A stretch of 64,000 nucleotides of DNA from the NCBI GenBank assembly GCA_937922785.1, contig CALAJQ010000025.1, forward strand, positions 124,001-188,000. Reading direction: 5' to 3'. Positions 41,868 to 52,104 of this stretch are shown piece after piece. Source of the stretch: an uncultured Acidimicrobiales bacterium (GTDB lineage: Bacteria; Actinomycetota; Acidimicrobiia; Acidimicrobiales; SZUA-35). Position 1 is the first letter of the stretch, and the number at the start of each line of letters is the position of its first letter. The notes beneath the pieces are model-generated. The model did no database searches, was not told where the DNA came from, and was given only the letters and a program-made list of their open reading frames with translations. Made by a program: the position numbers and the translations under genes.

Positions 41868-43538
41868 TTAACCCTTGGTCACGCCGTGTGGCCAGTAAGC
41901 GATTGGAATACCACCGGTGTGGTTGACGCCCTGCACGTCGGCTGGGTCATAACCAATGCTGGTTGTGAGCACGTTGTTGATAATGAAGATGCACTCTTCG
42001 ATCAGAATCTTCCAAGCAGCAGCCACGTCGGCCTCGCCGTCTTCGAAGCTCTTGGTTCGTGCAGCGGCAACCAACTCATCTACACCATCAGGCGAAACTC
42101 CAGACGGGTTGAACGCTGCGGAACCTGTTCGAGCGATCAACGACATCAAGGCGTTTGGCTCGTTGTAAGCAATGATCTGAACTGGGTAGGTCCCCTTCGC
42201 CAGGTTCGCAAACATCTCACCAGCGCTGTTTGGCTCGAGAACCTCGTTCTCCATGGTGATGCCAAGCTCAGCGAGGGCTGTTGCGAACGCCGAGGATGTA
42301 GCTGGCCAGAAGCCACCTCGAATGTGACCGTTCTTGAATGTGAATGGCTCCTCGCCAGTCGAATCGAATAGTGCCTTCGCTGCCTCCAGGTCGAAGTCAG
42401 GCGCTGCCAGATCGTCGATGTAGGCATAGTCGGCGGGACTAGCAGCGAACTGCTTGATTGCCGAAACCGGGTCGTTGTTTCCAGCGGCCTGGATGCCCTC
42501 ACGGTTTAGTGCGCCAGCCATTGCACAGCGCACGTCCTTGTTAGCAAGTTGAGGAATCTGTTCTCCCTGCCAGTCAGTTACAACAAAGCCGATACGAACA
42601 GTTGTGTTCTGACTTACTGCCGGCGCAGCGTCGGCCTGAGCGGTATTCACTACTGCCACGTCAAACTGGCCAGCATTCAGACCGTCAAGGTTGGCTTGAA
42701 TGTCACCAGTGGAAGTGATGGTGACGGTCTCAAGGCCAACTAGTCCTGGCTGCCAGTAATCCTCAAACGCCACGAGTTCGATTGTTGTCAGATCGGTACT
42801 GGTGTTGGAGATCATGTAGGGCGAGGTTCCCATCGGTGACGCTCCAGCGTTACCGAGCGAGTCTGGCGAGACCATGAAGCCCGAGTGACGAATAAGACCG
42901 CTCAGAAGCAGCGCTTCACCCGGTGCGTTGAGGTTGAACTTAACGGTTAGATCGTCAACGACTTCGACAGAATCGACCACAGCCATTTGGTTAGCTACCG
43001 GCGGAAGAACCTCAGGCGGGCCAGCGGTCTTGATGTGTTCAATGTTGGCCTTGACGGCTTCGGCATTAAACGCTGCGCCGTCGTGGAAGACCACGCCGTC
43101 ATGCAGGAAGAAAGTGATTTCGTTGCCGGCTTCGTTGGACTCCCAGCATTTCGCCAACCAAGGAACAACCGTGCCCTCAACTGATTGGCGGACCAAACCT
43201 TCATACATCCACCCGTAGTAGGCGAAGCTTGCGGGGCCCTGTTCATCGTGTGGGTTCAACGTGCCCAAGGAAATCGCAATTGCATTCTGAAGATCTCCGC
43301 TCGGGGCGTAAGTTCCACGATCAAGCTCGACCTCAGACGCACAGTTTGCGGTCTCATCAACTTCAACGTTGCCTAGTGCCTCGTCATCTTCGGGTTCGTC
43401 GGCAGGCGCAGCTGTAGTAGCAGTAGTTTCTGCACCGTTATCTGTGTCGGCGTTGTCATCACCGTCACCACAGGCCGCAGCGACCATCGCCATGGCTAGC
43501 AACACGGCAAGCAGCCGCATCAGACTCGAGTTTCGCAT
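41868..43538 (-). CDS. Family 5 extracellular solute-binding lipoprotein
   Basis: 556 residues. MRNSSLMRLLAVLLAMAMVA leads to a lipobox AAAC, followed by a Thr/Asp-rich linker (DNADTDNGAETTATTA) and a SBP_bac_5 body (GTLNPHDEQGPASFAYYGWM, YEGLVRQ, WLAKCWES, FHDGAAFNAEAVKANIEHI). ATG 43538 is preceded by AAAGGGG; longer in-frame readings begin in non-coding sequence. Family 5 binders take peptides, nickel, opines, sugars and other organics; here the operon points to an aromatic sulfate or its conjugate (inference). First gene of the 13-gene operon. Confidence 0.9.
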   Translation of the reverse strand: MRNSSLMRLLAVLLAMAMVAAACGDGDDNADTDNGAETTATTAAPADEPEDDEALGNVEVDETANCASEVELDRGTYAPSGDLQNAIAISLGTLNPHDEQGPASFAYYGWMYEGLVRQSVEGTVVPWLAKCWESNEAGNEITFFLHDGVVFHDGAAFNAEAVKANIEHIKTAGPPEVLPPVANQMAVVDSVEVVDDLTVKFNLNAPGEALLLSGLIRHSGFMVSPDSLGNAGASPMGTSPYMISNTSTDLTTIELVAFEDYWQPGLVGLETVTITSTGDIQANLDGLNAGQFDVAVVNTAQADAAPAVSQNTTVRIGFVVTDWQGEQIPQLANKDVRCAMAGALNREGIQAAGNNDPVSAIKQFAASPADYAYIDDLAAPDFDLEAAKALFDSTGEEPFTFKNGHIRGGFWPATSSAFATALAELGITMENEVLEPNSAGEMFANLAKGTYPVQIIAYNEPNALMSLIARTGSAAFNPSGVSPDGVDELVAAARTKSFEDGEADVAAAWKILIEECIFIINNVLTTSIGYDPADVQGVNHTGGIPIAYWPHGVTKG

Positions 43539-43662
43539 TTGGTCCCCTTTAAGATCCGTCCGTGAGTCGTTCACGAACGTTAGTAATTTCCCGTCACCAT
43601 CATCGACGCTGGTGTGACGATTGTCAACAACTGCGAAAGTCACCTGCAAAAGGGGGCGAAGT

Positions 43663-44199
43663 TCAGCCGTTATTCAACTTTGCTTGAAGCACAGCGGCCC
43701 AGTCCTGGGAAGGTGGGGGCGGGTCGGGCAGCCCATTGTCACGCATTTCAACGTTAACGCGATCCAATAGTTCGCTCAGCTGAGAGACCTCATCCTTGCT
43801 CAGGATCGCAAAAACGTGGTCGTAGACAATGCGCTCGCGGGCGTTGATGTCTGACCCAATCTCTTGCCCTGCTTTGGTTGATGTCAACATCGTGCGGCGC
43901 CGATCCTCTGGATCGGGATTGGCCTCGACCAGACCCTTCTTTTTCAGTCCCGCAACTGCCCGGCTCACGTTCATCACGTTGAGTCCCTGGCTTAGCGCAA
44001 TTTCGCCTTGGGAGACTCCAGGCTGAAGAAGGACCGACCGAAGCACTCGCCACTCAGGCAAGCTAACGCCAAAGGGTTGTTCTGTGCGGCGAAAGAAGTG
44101 TCCCGAAATCATGTTACTGAACGCGTGAATGCGTTGGCCGAGAAGCCGCTCAGATGTCAGGTGTTGTTGAGTTGACGCCGAGTCATCGATGTTGGTCAT
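43663..44199 (-). CDS. MarR family transcriptional regulator
   Basis: 178 residues with winged-helix motifs: PEWRVLRSVLLQPGVSQGEIALSQGLNVMNVSRAVAGLKKKGLV followed by the wing NPDPEDRRRTMLTSTKAG. MarR proteins commonly sense phenolic compounds, which fits the genes on both sides. The start is placed at ATG 44199; an upstream in-frame start would run through the promoter region. It faces the MFS gene across an 86-base intergenic region with an imperfect palindrome, and is transcribed toward the ABC importer operon, 124 bases ahead of it. Confidence 0.88.
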   Translation of the reverse strand: MTNIDDSASTQQHLTSERLLGQRIHAFSNMISGHFFRRTEQPFGVSLPEWRVLRSVLLQPGVSQGEIALSQGLNVMNVSRAVAGLKKKGLVEANPDPEDRRRTMLTSTKAGQEIGSDINARERIVYDHVFAILSKDEVSQLSELLDRVNVEMRDNGLPDPPPPSQDWAAVLQAKLNNG

Positions 44200-44227
44200 C
44201 GACCACGATGTTAGAAGGCAGGACGAA

Positions 44228-44252
44228 ATTGTGCGCCATCTAGCCACACAAT
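44228..44252. promoter_or_regulatory. Likely MarR operator
   Basis: A 25-base imperfect palindrome, beginning ATTGTG and ending CACAAT, with 8 of 12 pairs complementary. ATTG...CAAT ends are common in MarR sites. Its location between the divergent marR and MFS genes suggests shared control. Confidence 0.55.
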
Positions 44253-44285
44253 CGGTGCGGAGCGGGCAGAGCTAGACTCGCCCCA

Positions 44286-45731
44286 ATGACGCCGAAGGAA
44301 CCCGCGACTCCTTCGAAGTGGTCAGTCTTTGCCGCCGTCGGCCTCTCTTACTTCATAACCGTGATGACAACGATGCTGTCCATCCTTGCCCTTCGCGCTA
44401 TCGCCGAGGACTTTGGGGTAACACTCCGAACGGTCGGCTGGGTAGTAATAATCGAATCGCTCATCATCGCCGCACTGCTTTTGCCTTTCGGCGGCTTGGC
44501 GGACCTAGTCGGCAAACACCGCACGCTACGCTCCGGCATTGCGCTGTTCGGATTGGGCCTCGTACTAACAGGTTTGTCATCATCGTTTCCTTTGCTGATC
44601 GGCGCGCGAGTTGTTACAGCCTTAGGCAACACTCTGGTGCAGTCGGTCAGCACGGGCATCCTCGTCGGTGCGTTTCCGTCAGAGGAAAGGGGCCTCGCCC
44701 TCGGCGCGCAAACAACAGCAGTGGCGGCCGGAGCGGCACTCGGCCCGCTGCTAGGCGGAATGTTACTGGGCGTGCTCAACTGGCAAATTCTGTTCTTTCT
44801 CTTGGCGATTCCGACGGCAGCTACCTATTTGGTTGTACATCGTGTTCTCGACCCAGAGCCTCGGACAATGCGTTCGAACTACAACGGGTTCGACCTCGCT
44901 GGAGCGGCGCTCGCTGCTGGCTTCATAACCTTGCTCGTATTCACAGTCAATGACCCGTTCGAGTTCGGCCTTACATCGCCGGTAACGATCGCTGGGGCCA
45001 TCGTCTCGGCGGCGCTATTGGTTCTGTTCGTTCGGGTCGAACTTGGCCAGCCGGCTCCGATTCTCGACGTGCGAATCTTCAAGATCGCTGACTTTCGTCG
45101 AGCAGTCGCAATACGGGTTGTGGCCTTCGTAGCCTCATCGTCAATCATGTTCTTGATTCCCGTATATCTGTTGAGCGTTCTCGATCTAAGCACGCGCTCT
45201 ACTGGCTTTATCGTCACCCTCTTTGCCTTAGGAATGATTCTTGGAGCACAAGCTTCAGGCCGACTGTATGACCGGCTAGGGGCCCGCCTGCCGATGATGG
45301 TCGGTCTTGTTCTTCAGTGTGGGGTGCTTGTAATGCTGTCACAGGTTGGCGAGACCTCACCAACAGTTCTGGTGGCGCTTGCTTCCCTCGGCAACGGGCT
45401 CAGCCAAGGTCTATGGAATGTTCCGGCCAACAGCATCATGATGGGGGCTATGCCAACCACGGCGTTAGGCGTCGGAGGCGCATTCACCAACGTAACCCGA
45501 ACGGTCGGAAGCGTGATGGGCCAGGCTGGGGCAACTGCAGTGGTTGCAAGCGTCATGGTGTCAAGGGGGTTCGACATTCCGCTCGGAGACATCGCCGATA
45601 CTTCCGGAGCCGGTAGCGCATTTGTTGACGGCTGGGCATTCACTTACCTCATCGGGGCGGTTGTTGCCGCAGTCGCCTTAGTGATCGCGTTCCGCATCAC
45701 TCCCCGCCCTCAAGATGGTAACGTCCGTTAG
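44286..45731 (+). CDS. MFS transporter (DHA2/EmrB-like)
   Basis: 481 residues with about 14 membrane helices. GGLADLVGKHRTLRSGIALF is the major-facilitator loop 2-3 motif, and ARVVTALGNTLVQSVSTGIL with RGLALGAQTTAVAAGAALGPLLGG corresponds to motif C of proton-driven exporters. It could export toxic aromatics or import the substrate; the motif C pattern favours export. First gene of the plus-strand LigAB operon, divergent from marR. No strong ribosome site precedes ATG 44286. Confidence 0.88.
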   Translation: MTPKEPATPSKWSVFAAVGLSYFITVMTTMLSILALRAIAEDFGVTLRTVGWVVIIESLIIAALLLPFGGLADLVGKHRTLRSGIALFGLGLVLTGLSSSFPLLIGARVVTALGNTLVQSVSTGILVGAFPSEERGLALGAQTTAVAAGAALGPLLGGMLLGVLNWQILFFLLAIPTAATYLVVHRVLDPEPRTMRSNYNGFDLAGAALAAGFITLLVFTVNDPFEFGLTSPVTIAGAIVSAALLVLFVRVELGQPAPILDVRIFKIADFRRAVAIRVVAFVASSSIMFLIPVYLLSVLDLSTRSTGFIVTLFALGMILGAQASGRLYDRLGARLPMMVGLVLQCGVLVMLSQVGETSPTVLVALASLGNGLSQGLWNVPANSIMMGAMPTTALGVGGAFTNVTRTVGSVMGQAGATAVVASVMVSRGFDIPLGDIADTSGAGSAFVDGWAFTYLIGAVVAAVALVIAFRITPRPQDGNVR

Positions 45732-45799
45732 GTTTGATCGTTAATGGGATCAGACTGTACGTTCGCTTCAAACACAATTTCGACCTTTAGGCAGCCATC

Positions 45800-47085
<1,286 letters not shown>

Positions 47086-47086
47086 G

Positions 47087-47800
47087 ATGAGCCTTACCCA
47101 ATTTGGGCTAGTCACGCTGCTCTCAATGATGGGCGCAACCACCCAAGGGGCTGTAGGTATCGGATATGGACTTGTCGCAGGCGCTGGCCTGGTTGCGATA
47201 GATCCGGCATTCGTACCCGGACCACTGCTGGTAATCGGGATCGTTGTGGGGTGTCGTCACCTTTTGGTCGAACGCAGCGAGATCGACCGTAAGGCTTGGG
47301 TCCGGTGCATGACCGGCTTGCCGTTCGGACTAGTTGGGGGACTGATTGTTTTGGAGGCCATGACCGATCGAGCCCTCAGTCTGGCAATCGGTGTAGGCAT
47401 CGTTCTGGCATCAGGAGCACTTCTTTCGGGCGTAAGCATTAACCGCACTCCCGCCGTCGAGGTAGCCAGTGGTGCGGCCAGCGCCTTTGGCGCAGTAACT
47501 GCCAGCCTGCCCGGCCCACCCTTTGTGATCGCGTTTAGTGATCTTCGGCCAGCAGCCATGCGAGCCACGTCTACGTCATTCCTGATCGTCCTAACGATGA
47601 TCAGCTGGGTGGGCCTGATTCTCACTGGCAACTTTGGCGAAGAGGAGTTCACACTGCTCGCGCTTCTGTTTCCAGGCTGCATCTGCGGGCTCATCGCTTC
47701 TCGATATGTTCGCCCGTACCTCGAACACGCATGGTTCCGGCCGCTCATTCTTGTTATGGCCGCTGCTGGCGGAATCGCACTAATCCTACGCAACACCTAA
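47087..47800 (+). CDS. TSUP family membrane transporter (TauE/SafE)
   Basis: 237 residues, mostly hydrophobic, with about seven or eight membrane helices (FGLVTLLSMMGATTQGAVGIG, PFGLVGGLIVLEAMTDRALS, ASLPGPPFVIAFSD). The duplicated TQGAVGIG/LPGPPFVI halves are TauE/SafE features. The family exports sulfite, sulfoacetate or related anions. Next to sulfatase genes it could remove sulfite or sulfate released from substrates, though it may carry an organic acid instead. It starts one base after ligB. Confidence 0.82.
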   Translation: MSLTQFGLVTLLSMMGATTQGAVGIGYGLVAGAGLVAIDPAFVPGPLLVIGIVVGCRHLLVERSEIDRKAWVRCMTGLPFGLVGGLIVLEAMTDRALSLAIGVGIVLASGALLSGVSINRTPAVEVASGAASAFGAVTASLPGPPFVIAFSDLRPAAMRATSTSFLIVLTMISWVGLILTGNFGEEEFTLLALLFPGCICGLIASRYVRPYLEHAWFRPLILVMAAAGGIALILRNT

Positions 47801-47822
47801 TCGACCATTGGAAGGGATCGAC

Positions 47823-48575
47823 ATGTCAATCGAGGGATCAACCGTAGTTATCACCGGTGGAGCTTCGGGCATTGGGAAAGGCATGGGTGAGCGGTTCGCC
47901 GCAATGGGCGCCAACGTCGTCATCGCCGACTTGAACCTAGATGGCGCCAACGAGGTTGCCGCGTCCATCGGCGGAACGGCTCGGGAATGCGACGTCAGCT
48001 CCGACGCGTCAGTGGCATCGCTGGTAAACGACACGATTGCTGACACCGGCCGAATCGACTACTTCTTTGCCAACGCAGGGGTGGGCGTGGGCGGAGACAT
48101 AACCGCAAGCGACGAACTGTGGGACTTGTCTTTGAAGGTCAATGTCATGGGGCCGGTCATCGCAGCTCGGCACGTCGTTCCCCATATGCAATCCAACGGT
48201 GGCGGCACCTTTGTTGTTACGGCGTCTGCTGCGGGCCTGACCACTGGGCCGGTGTCGTTCAACTACGCAGTCAGCAAGCATGCTGCCGTTGGGGTTGCCG
48301 AATGGTTGGCGATAAACCACGGACCTACCGTGAAGGTCCACGCGATTTGCCCCACGATCGTTGATACGCCGATGGCGCCCGATTTCGGAGAGGTGATGTT
48401 CCAACCGCTTTCGGTTGCTGAGGTAGTCGACTCGGTCGTGGCTGGTCTCGATGCGGGCACCTTCATCATTGCCCCCAACGAACAGCCAATGGCAATGTTC
48501 CTGGCGAAGGCCCACGACTACGACGGCTTCTTATCGAATCTGCAACACCGAGTGCAGGGTTTAGGCAACAGCTGA
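47823..48575 (+). CDS. Short-chain dehydrogenase/reductase (SDR)
   Basis: 250 residues of the classical SDR fold: cofactor motif TGGASGIGKG, acidic DLNLDG after strand 2 (NAD preference), NAGVGVGG, and the active-site Tyr and Lys in NYAVSKHAAVG. GGAAGGG-like GGAAGGG at 47810-47816 precedes ATG 47823. It is the last gene of the LigAB operon and may oxidise a side-chain alcohol or the ring-cleavage semialdehyde hemiacetal. Confidence 0.86.
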   Translation: MSIEGSTVVITGGASGIGKGMGERFAAMGANVVIADLNLDGANEVAASIGGTARECDVSSDASVASLVNDTIADTGRIDYFFANAGVGVGGDITASDELWDLSLKVNVMGPVIAARHVVPHMQSNGGGTFVVTASAAGLTTGPVSFNYAVSKHAAVGVAEWLAINHGPTVKVHAICPTIVDTPMAPDFGEVMFQPLSVAEVVDSVVAGLDAGTFIIAPNEQPMAMFLAKAHDYDGFLSNLQHRVQGLGNS

Positions 48576-48580
48576 GTTCG

Positions 48581-50146
48581 CTAGGCGATGTAGTTGGGTC
48601 GATACCCAGGATCTGCTGCAGCGATCATGTGCTCTGTCAGCCGCTCGCCCATCTCACGTCTCAACTCAACGCTGCCTGAATCCGCCCAGCGATTCTCAAG
48701 CTCGTCGGGGTCTTTAGCGCGATCATAGAGATCGTGATGGTCAAGGTTCTGATACCGAGTGATGCGGGCGTCCTTTGTGACCAGCGTTCGCATACGGGGC
48801 TGCACCCCAGCGTTCAGCCCGTCACGAATTTGATCTTCTTCAATGAGAAGCTCCTGGCGCCCCTCAAGACTTGGATCAGCGATGTTCGGCGCAAGGCTCA
48901 AGCCTTGTGAACCGTAGTAACTTTCCACTTCGCACAGATCAAGAATGGTCTCGCCAAGGTCGAGAGTGTTACACAGTGCACCTGACTCGCCAGGAGTTAT
49001 GCCGGGCCCACTAATTGTGAAAGGCACCCGAAGAACGCCGTCGTAGTGAGTGAACATCTTGAGGATCAGACCATGGTCACCAAACATGTCGCCGTGATCG
49101 GATGTGAATATCACGATCGTGTCTTCGGATTGACCAGAAGCCTTTAGCGCAGCTAGCACGTCAGCAACGGCATCGTCGATCATCGAAATGGCGCCGTACT
49201 CAAACGCCAAGGCATGACGAAGTTGATGCTCGTTTGGAGCCTGGAGCATCGGTGTGTCGTTCATGTTGCCCCGCTGACCGACTATGCGCTTGATATGGGC
49301 CGCAGACTTGCGGTGCGGATCGTTGAACGTTTCCGGCAACACAACGTCGGCAGGGTCGTACATGTCGGCGTAGTGTCCGGGCGGAGTAAAGGGGTGATGG
49401 GGATCAGGAAAGGAGCATTGGAGAAACCAGGGATCCTCATCGGCCGATCGTGACTTGATCCAATCGACCGACCGCTCGGCCACAAACGTGGTTGGATACA
49501 ACTCTGGTGGCGCCTTCGGCTTGCGAACCTCGCCCCATCCCTCGAGAACCCACTCGGCGTTCTCAAGCCCAGCGATGTCGTGCCAGTTGTAGCCCTTGTC
49601 GCGCAGCCAGCCAACGTAATGGCCAGTGACCTTGTCGCCGTGATTAGAAAGGATCTCAACGTGGTCGAATCCGTAATAGTCGTCCGGGAAGATGACGTGC
49701 TCTACAAGGTTTCGTTCGATTGATTCGTGACTATCCCAGTTGTTGGTGCCCGGCAGGCCGCTAAGGCGGGCCTGTTCGTCGAGTGAGAAATCAAACTGCT
49801 TGCGCGCAATGTCGGGGAAAAGTTCGAAGTTCTGGAAGTGACCCTTGCCTACAAGTCCGGTTCGATATCCGGTTGATCGCAGACGACGAACAAAGGTGTT
49901 CGCGTCCCAGTCGAGCGCAATACCGTTGTGGCGTGTTCCGTGCACCGACGGGTAGCGCATCGTCAACATCGAACATCGGTTCGGTTGACATAGTGGATTA
50001 GCCACGAAGGCGTTGGTAAACCTCATGCTCTCGGCTGCCAGTGAGTCGAGCGAAGGTGTCTGAACTACAGGATTTCCACCGAACCCAACATGGTCAGGGC
50101 GGTGTTGATCAGTGACGATCAGTAGAACGTTGGGCCGTCTCTCCAT
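48581..50146 (-). CDS. Type I (formylglycine) sulfatase, second copy
   Basis: 521 residues. DQHRPDHVGFGGNPVVQTP, the formylglycine Cys53 in ANPLCQPNRCSMLT, and FTSDHGDMFGDHGLILKMF mark an active sulfatase. It resembles the sulfatase at 27948 closely, including DQHR.DHVGFGGN.VV.TP and the PDPHHPFTPPG segment, so the two are paralogues bracketing the aromatic genes. No signal peptide. It converges with the SDR gene (five bases apart) and appears monocistronic or the end of the unit that starts at 54869. Confidence 0.9.
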   Translation of the reverse strand: MERRPNVLLIVTDQHRPDHVGFGGNPVVQTPSLDSLAAESMRFTNAFVANPLCQPNRCSMLTMRYPSVHGTRHNGIALDWDANTFVRRLRSTGYRTGLVGKGHFQNFELFPDIARKQFDFSLDEQARLSGLPGTNNWDSHESIERNLVEHVIFPDDYYGFDHVEILSNHGDKVTGHYVGWLRDKGYNWHDIAGLENAEWVLEGWGEVRKPKAPPELYPTTFVAERSVDWIKSRSADEDPWFLQCSFPDPHHPFTPPGHYADMYDPADVVLPETFNDPHRKSAAHIKRIVGQRGNMNDTPMLQAPNEHQLRHALAFEYGAISMIDDAVADVLAALKASGQSEDTIVIFTSDHGDMFGDHGLILKMFTHYDGVLRVPFTISGPGITPGESGALCNTLDLGETILDLCEVESYYGSQGLSLAPNIADPSLEGRQELLIEEDQIRDGLNAGVQPRMRTLVTKDARITRYQNLDHHDLYDRAKDPDELENRWADSGSVELRREMGERLTEHMIAAADPGYRPNYIA

Positions 50147-50214
50147 ACTGTCGGTTCACGGTAGCGGATATCGCTAACGAACGGTAACGACTCGTTTGCA
50201 GGCGATCATCCCGG

Positions 50215-51126
50215 TTACCCACCTAGACCCAAGACGTTAATCGCGTTCTCTTTCATTATTAGCGGAATGACTTCGGGCCGCATTTCAAGTTCGTCGAAGC
50301 TCGCCCGCCAACGGTCAGGGTTGATAACTGGATAGTCGGAGCCAAACAGAACCTTGTTTCGCAGTTGACGGTTGGCGGCGTGAACGAGCTGGGTCGGGAA
50401 GTATTTTGGCAACCAACCGGACAGGTCGATGTAGACGTTCGCCTTGTGGGTTGCCATCGAGATTGCCGAGTCCTGCCATGGCACCGAAGGGTGGGCGAGG
50501 ATAATTGTTAGGCCTGGAAAGTCGGCGGCAACATCGTCAAGCAACATGGGGTCTGAGTACCGCAGCTTGATTCCACGACCACCAGGAAGACCAGCACCGA
50601 TTCCGGTCTGGCCAGTATGGAACACCGCCGGTAAACCAAACTCTTCCAGTCGCTCGTACAACGGGTAGTAAGTCTGATCGTTTGGCTCAAACGCCTGAAG
50701 ACTGGGGTGGAATTTGAACCCACGGACGCCATGTTGTTCAACGAGCGAGGTTGCTCGCGAGACCGCCGATGCGCCGGCCAACGGGTCAACTGAGCCGAAC
50801 GGAATGAGAATGTCAGCGTCTGCAGCCGCCAGCTCGGCGATCTCTTCGCTGCTAATTGCTGGATGGCCCAGTCCAGTGGAAGCATCGACAGTGAAGATAA
50901 CGGCCGCCGTGTTGCGTGACCTGTAGTAGCTGGCCAAGTGCTCAACGGTTGGAGTTCGTTCGTCACCTGACTTGAAGTACTTGGCTGAGGCGTCCAACAA
51001 CTCCTGATCGAGAGCACAGCAGCCATGGGCGTCTTGCTCCACGTGAACATGCATATCGATCGCTTCGATTGCATCCAGGTCGATTGCGGGTCCGGGGTAG
51101 GTCATCGTGTCTCGTGTCTCGTTCAT
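50215..51126 (-). CDS. Amidohydrolase-2 family protein (ACMSD/decarboxylase-like)
   Basis: 303 residues of the TIM-barrel amidohydrolase-2 group: DMHVHVE gives the first metal-binding His pair, GVRGFKFHPSLQAF, AVFHTGQTG, TIILAHPSVPW and VLFGSDYPVINPDRW supply the rest. This family includes aromatic decarboxylases (gamma-resorcylate, aminocarboxymuconate) and 4-oxalomesaconate or dicarboxylate hydrolases. In this location it may decarboxylate or hydrolyse a ring-derived acid. Start ATG 51126 is used; ATG 51105 is possible. Confidence 0.85.
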   Translation of the reverse strand: MNETRDTMTYPGPAIDLDAIEAIDMHVHVEQDAHGCCALDQELLDASAKYFKSGDERTPTVEHLASYYRSRNTAAVIFTVDASTGLGHPAISSEEIAELAAADADILIPFGSVDPLAGASAVSRATSLVEQHGVRGFKFHPSLQAFEPNDQTYYPLYERLEEFGLPAVFHTGQTGIGAGLPGGRGIKLRYSDPMLLDDVAADFPGLTIILAHPSVPWQDSAISMATHKANVYIDLSGWLPKYFPTQLVHAANRQLRNKVLFGSDYPVINPDRWRASFDELEMRPEVIPLIMKENAINVLGLGG

Positions 51127-51142
51127 TGGGGCCGCGTTCGCT

Positions 51143-52099
51143 TTAGGATGGCTTGTTTTCGGGCAAGTGTTGGGCAGCGGCTTTGGCGCTAAGTAGTTGT
51201 TCTAGCAGCCGGTCACGGTCTGCCATCATGCCAGCTTGGTCGATGCCGTCCAGTTCTTCGTCCATTCCAGTGACCAGTGTTGACTTAAGCGACTCAGTCC
51301 ACTCGGGTTCTTGCAAGGTCTGCCACCAGCCAACCATTGGTGGACCGAGGTGCTCAAGCACGTGGGCCAGGCCGTCTCGTCCGCCGGAAAGGTGTTGATT
51401 AGCAAACGGTCCGAGAACCGACCACCGGAGACCAGGCCCGGCGCTAATGGCCTTGTCTAGGTCATTCACGCTTACGGCGCCTCGCTCCACCAGCGAATAG
51501 GCCTCTCGCCATAGTGCCGCTTGCAGGCGGTTGGCAATATGGCCAGGAAGTTCCATCTGCACGCGAATTGGCTGCTTGCCGATAGCGGCGTAGAAGTCCA
51601 TGGCCCGATCGACGGTTTTTGTGTCGGTCCGATCACCGCCAACCACTTCAACCAGAGGTATGAGGTGAGGCGGATTGAAGGGATGGGCGACGATCACCCG
51701 ACTGGGGGCGACTGCGCAATTCTCCGAAATTGCCGTTGGGCCAAAACCGGAAGAACTTGACGCCAATATGGTGTTGGATTGAGCTTGTGCGTCCATCTGG
51801 CTGAACAGATCTTGCTTGAAGTCGAGACGCTCGGGACCGTTCTCCTGTACCAAATCGACGTTTGCAACGGCTTCACCTAAATCAGTTGTGAAGCTAAGGC
51901 GATCCAGCGAGGCACCGGGCTTAAGTCCGAACCGTTCCATCAGAGGCCAATGGCTAGCTACGTCGGATCGAAGGCGGTCTTCTGCTCCCTCGGCTGGATC
52001 GGTGGCGATCACATCAAGCCCGGCCGCCAAGAACTGTGCACTCCAACTGGCGCCTATTACTCCGGCGCCCACGACCGCAACTCTGCTGACGTCAGGCAT
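51143..52099 (-). CDS. 3-hydroxyacyl-CoA dehydrogenase NAD-binding family (carnitine 3-dehydrogenase-like)
   Basis: 318 residues. VAVVGAGVIGASWSAQFLAAG is the NAD-binding motif, and VIVAHPFNPPHLIPLVEVVGG is typical of the carnitine/L-gulonate 3-dehydrogenase branch, as is the length near 320. It oxidises a 3-hydroxy acid or its CoA ester. With acetoacetate-CoA ligase upstream, a product of the acetoacetate type is plausible (carnitine dehydrogenase yields 3-dehydrocarnitine). It starts five bases after the ligase stop. Confidence 0.82.
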   Translation of the reverse strand: MPDVSRVAVVGAGVIGASWSAQFLAAGLDVIATDPAEGAEDRLRSDVASHWPLMERFGLKPGASLDRLSFTTDLGEAVANVDLVQENGPERLDFKQDLFSQMDAQAQSNTILASSSSGFGPTAISENCAVAPSRVIVAHPFNPPHLIPLVEVVGGDRTDTKTVDRAMDFYAAIGKQPIRVQMELPGHIANRLQAALWREAYSLVERGAVSVNDLDKAISAGPGLRWSVLGPFANQHLSGGRDGLAHVLEHLGPPMVGWWQTLQEPEWTESLKSTLVTGMDEELDGIDQAGMMADRDRLLEQLLSAKAAAQHLPENKPS

Positions 52100-52104
52100 A
52101 GCTA

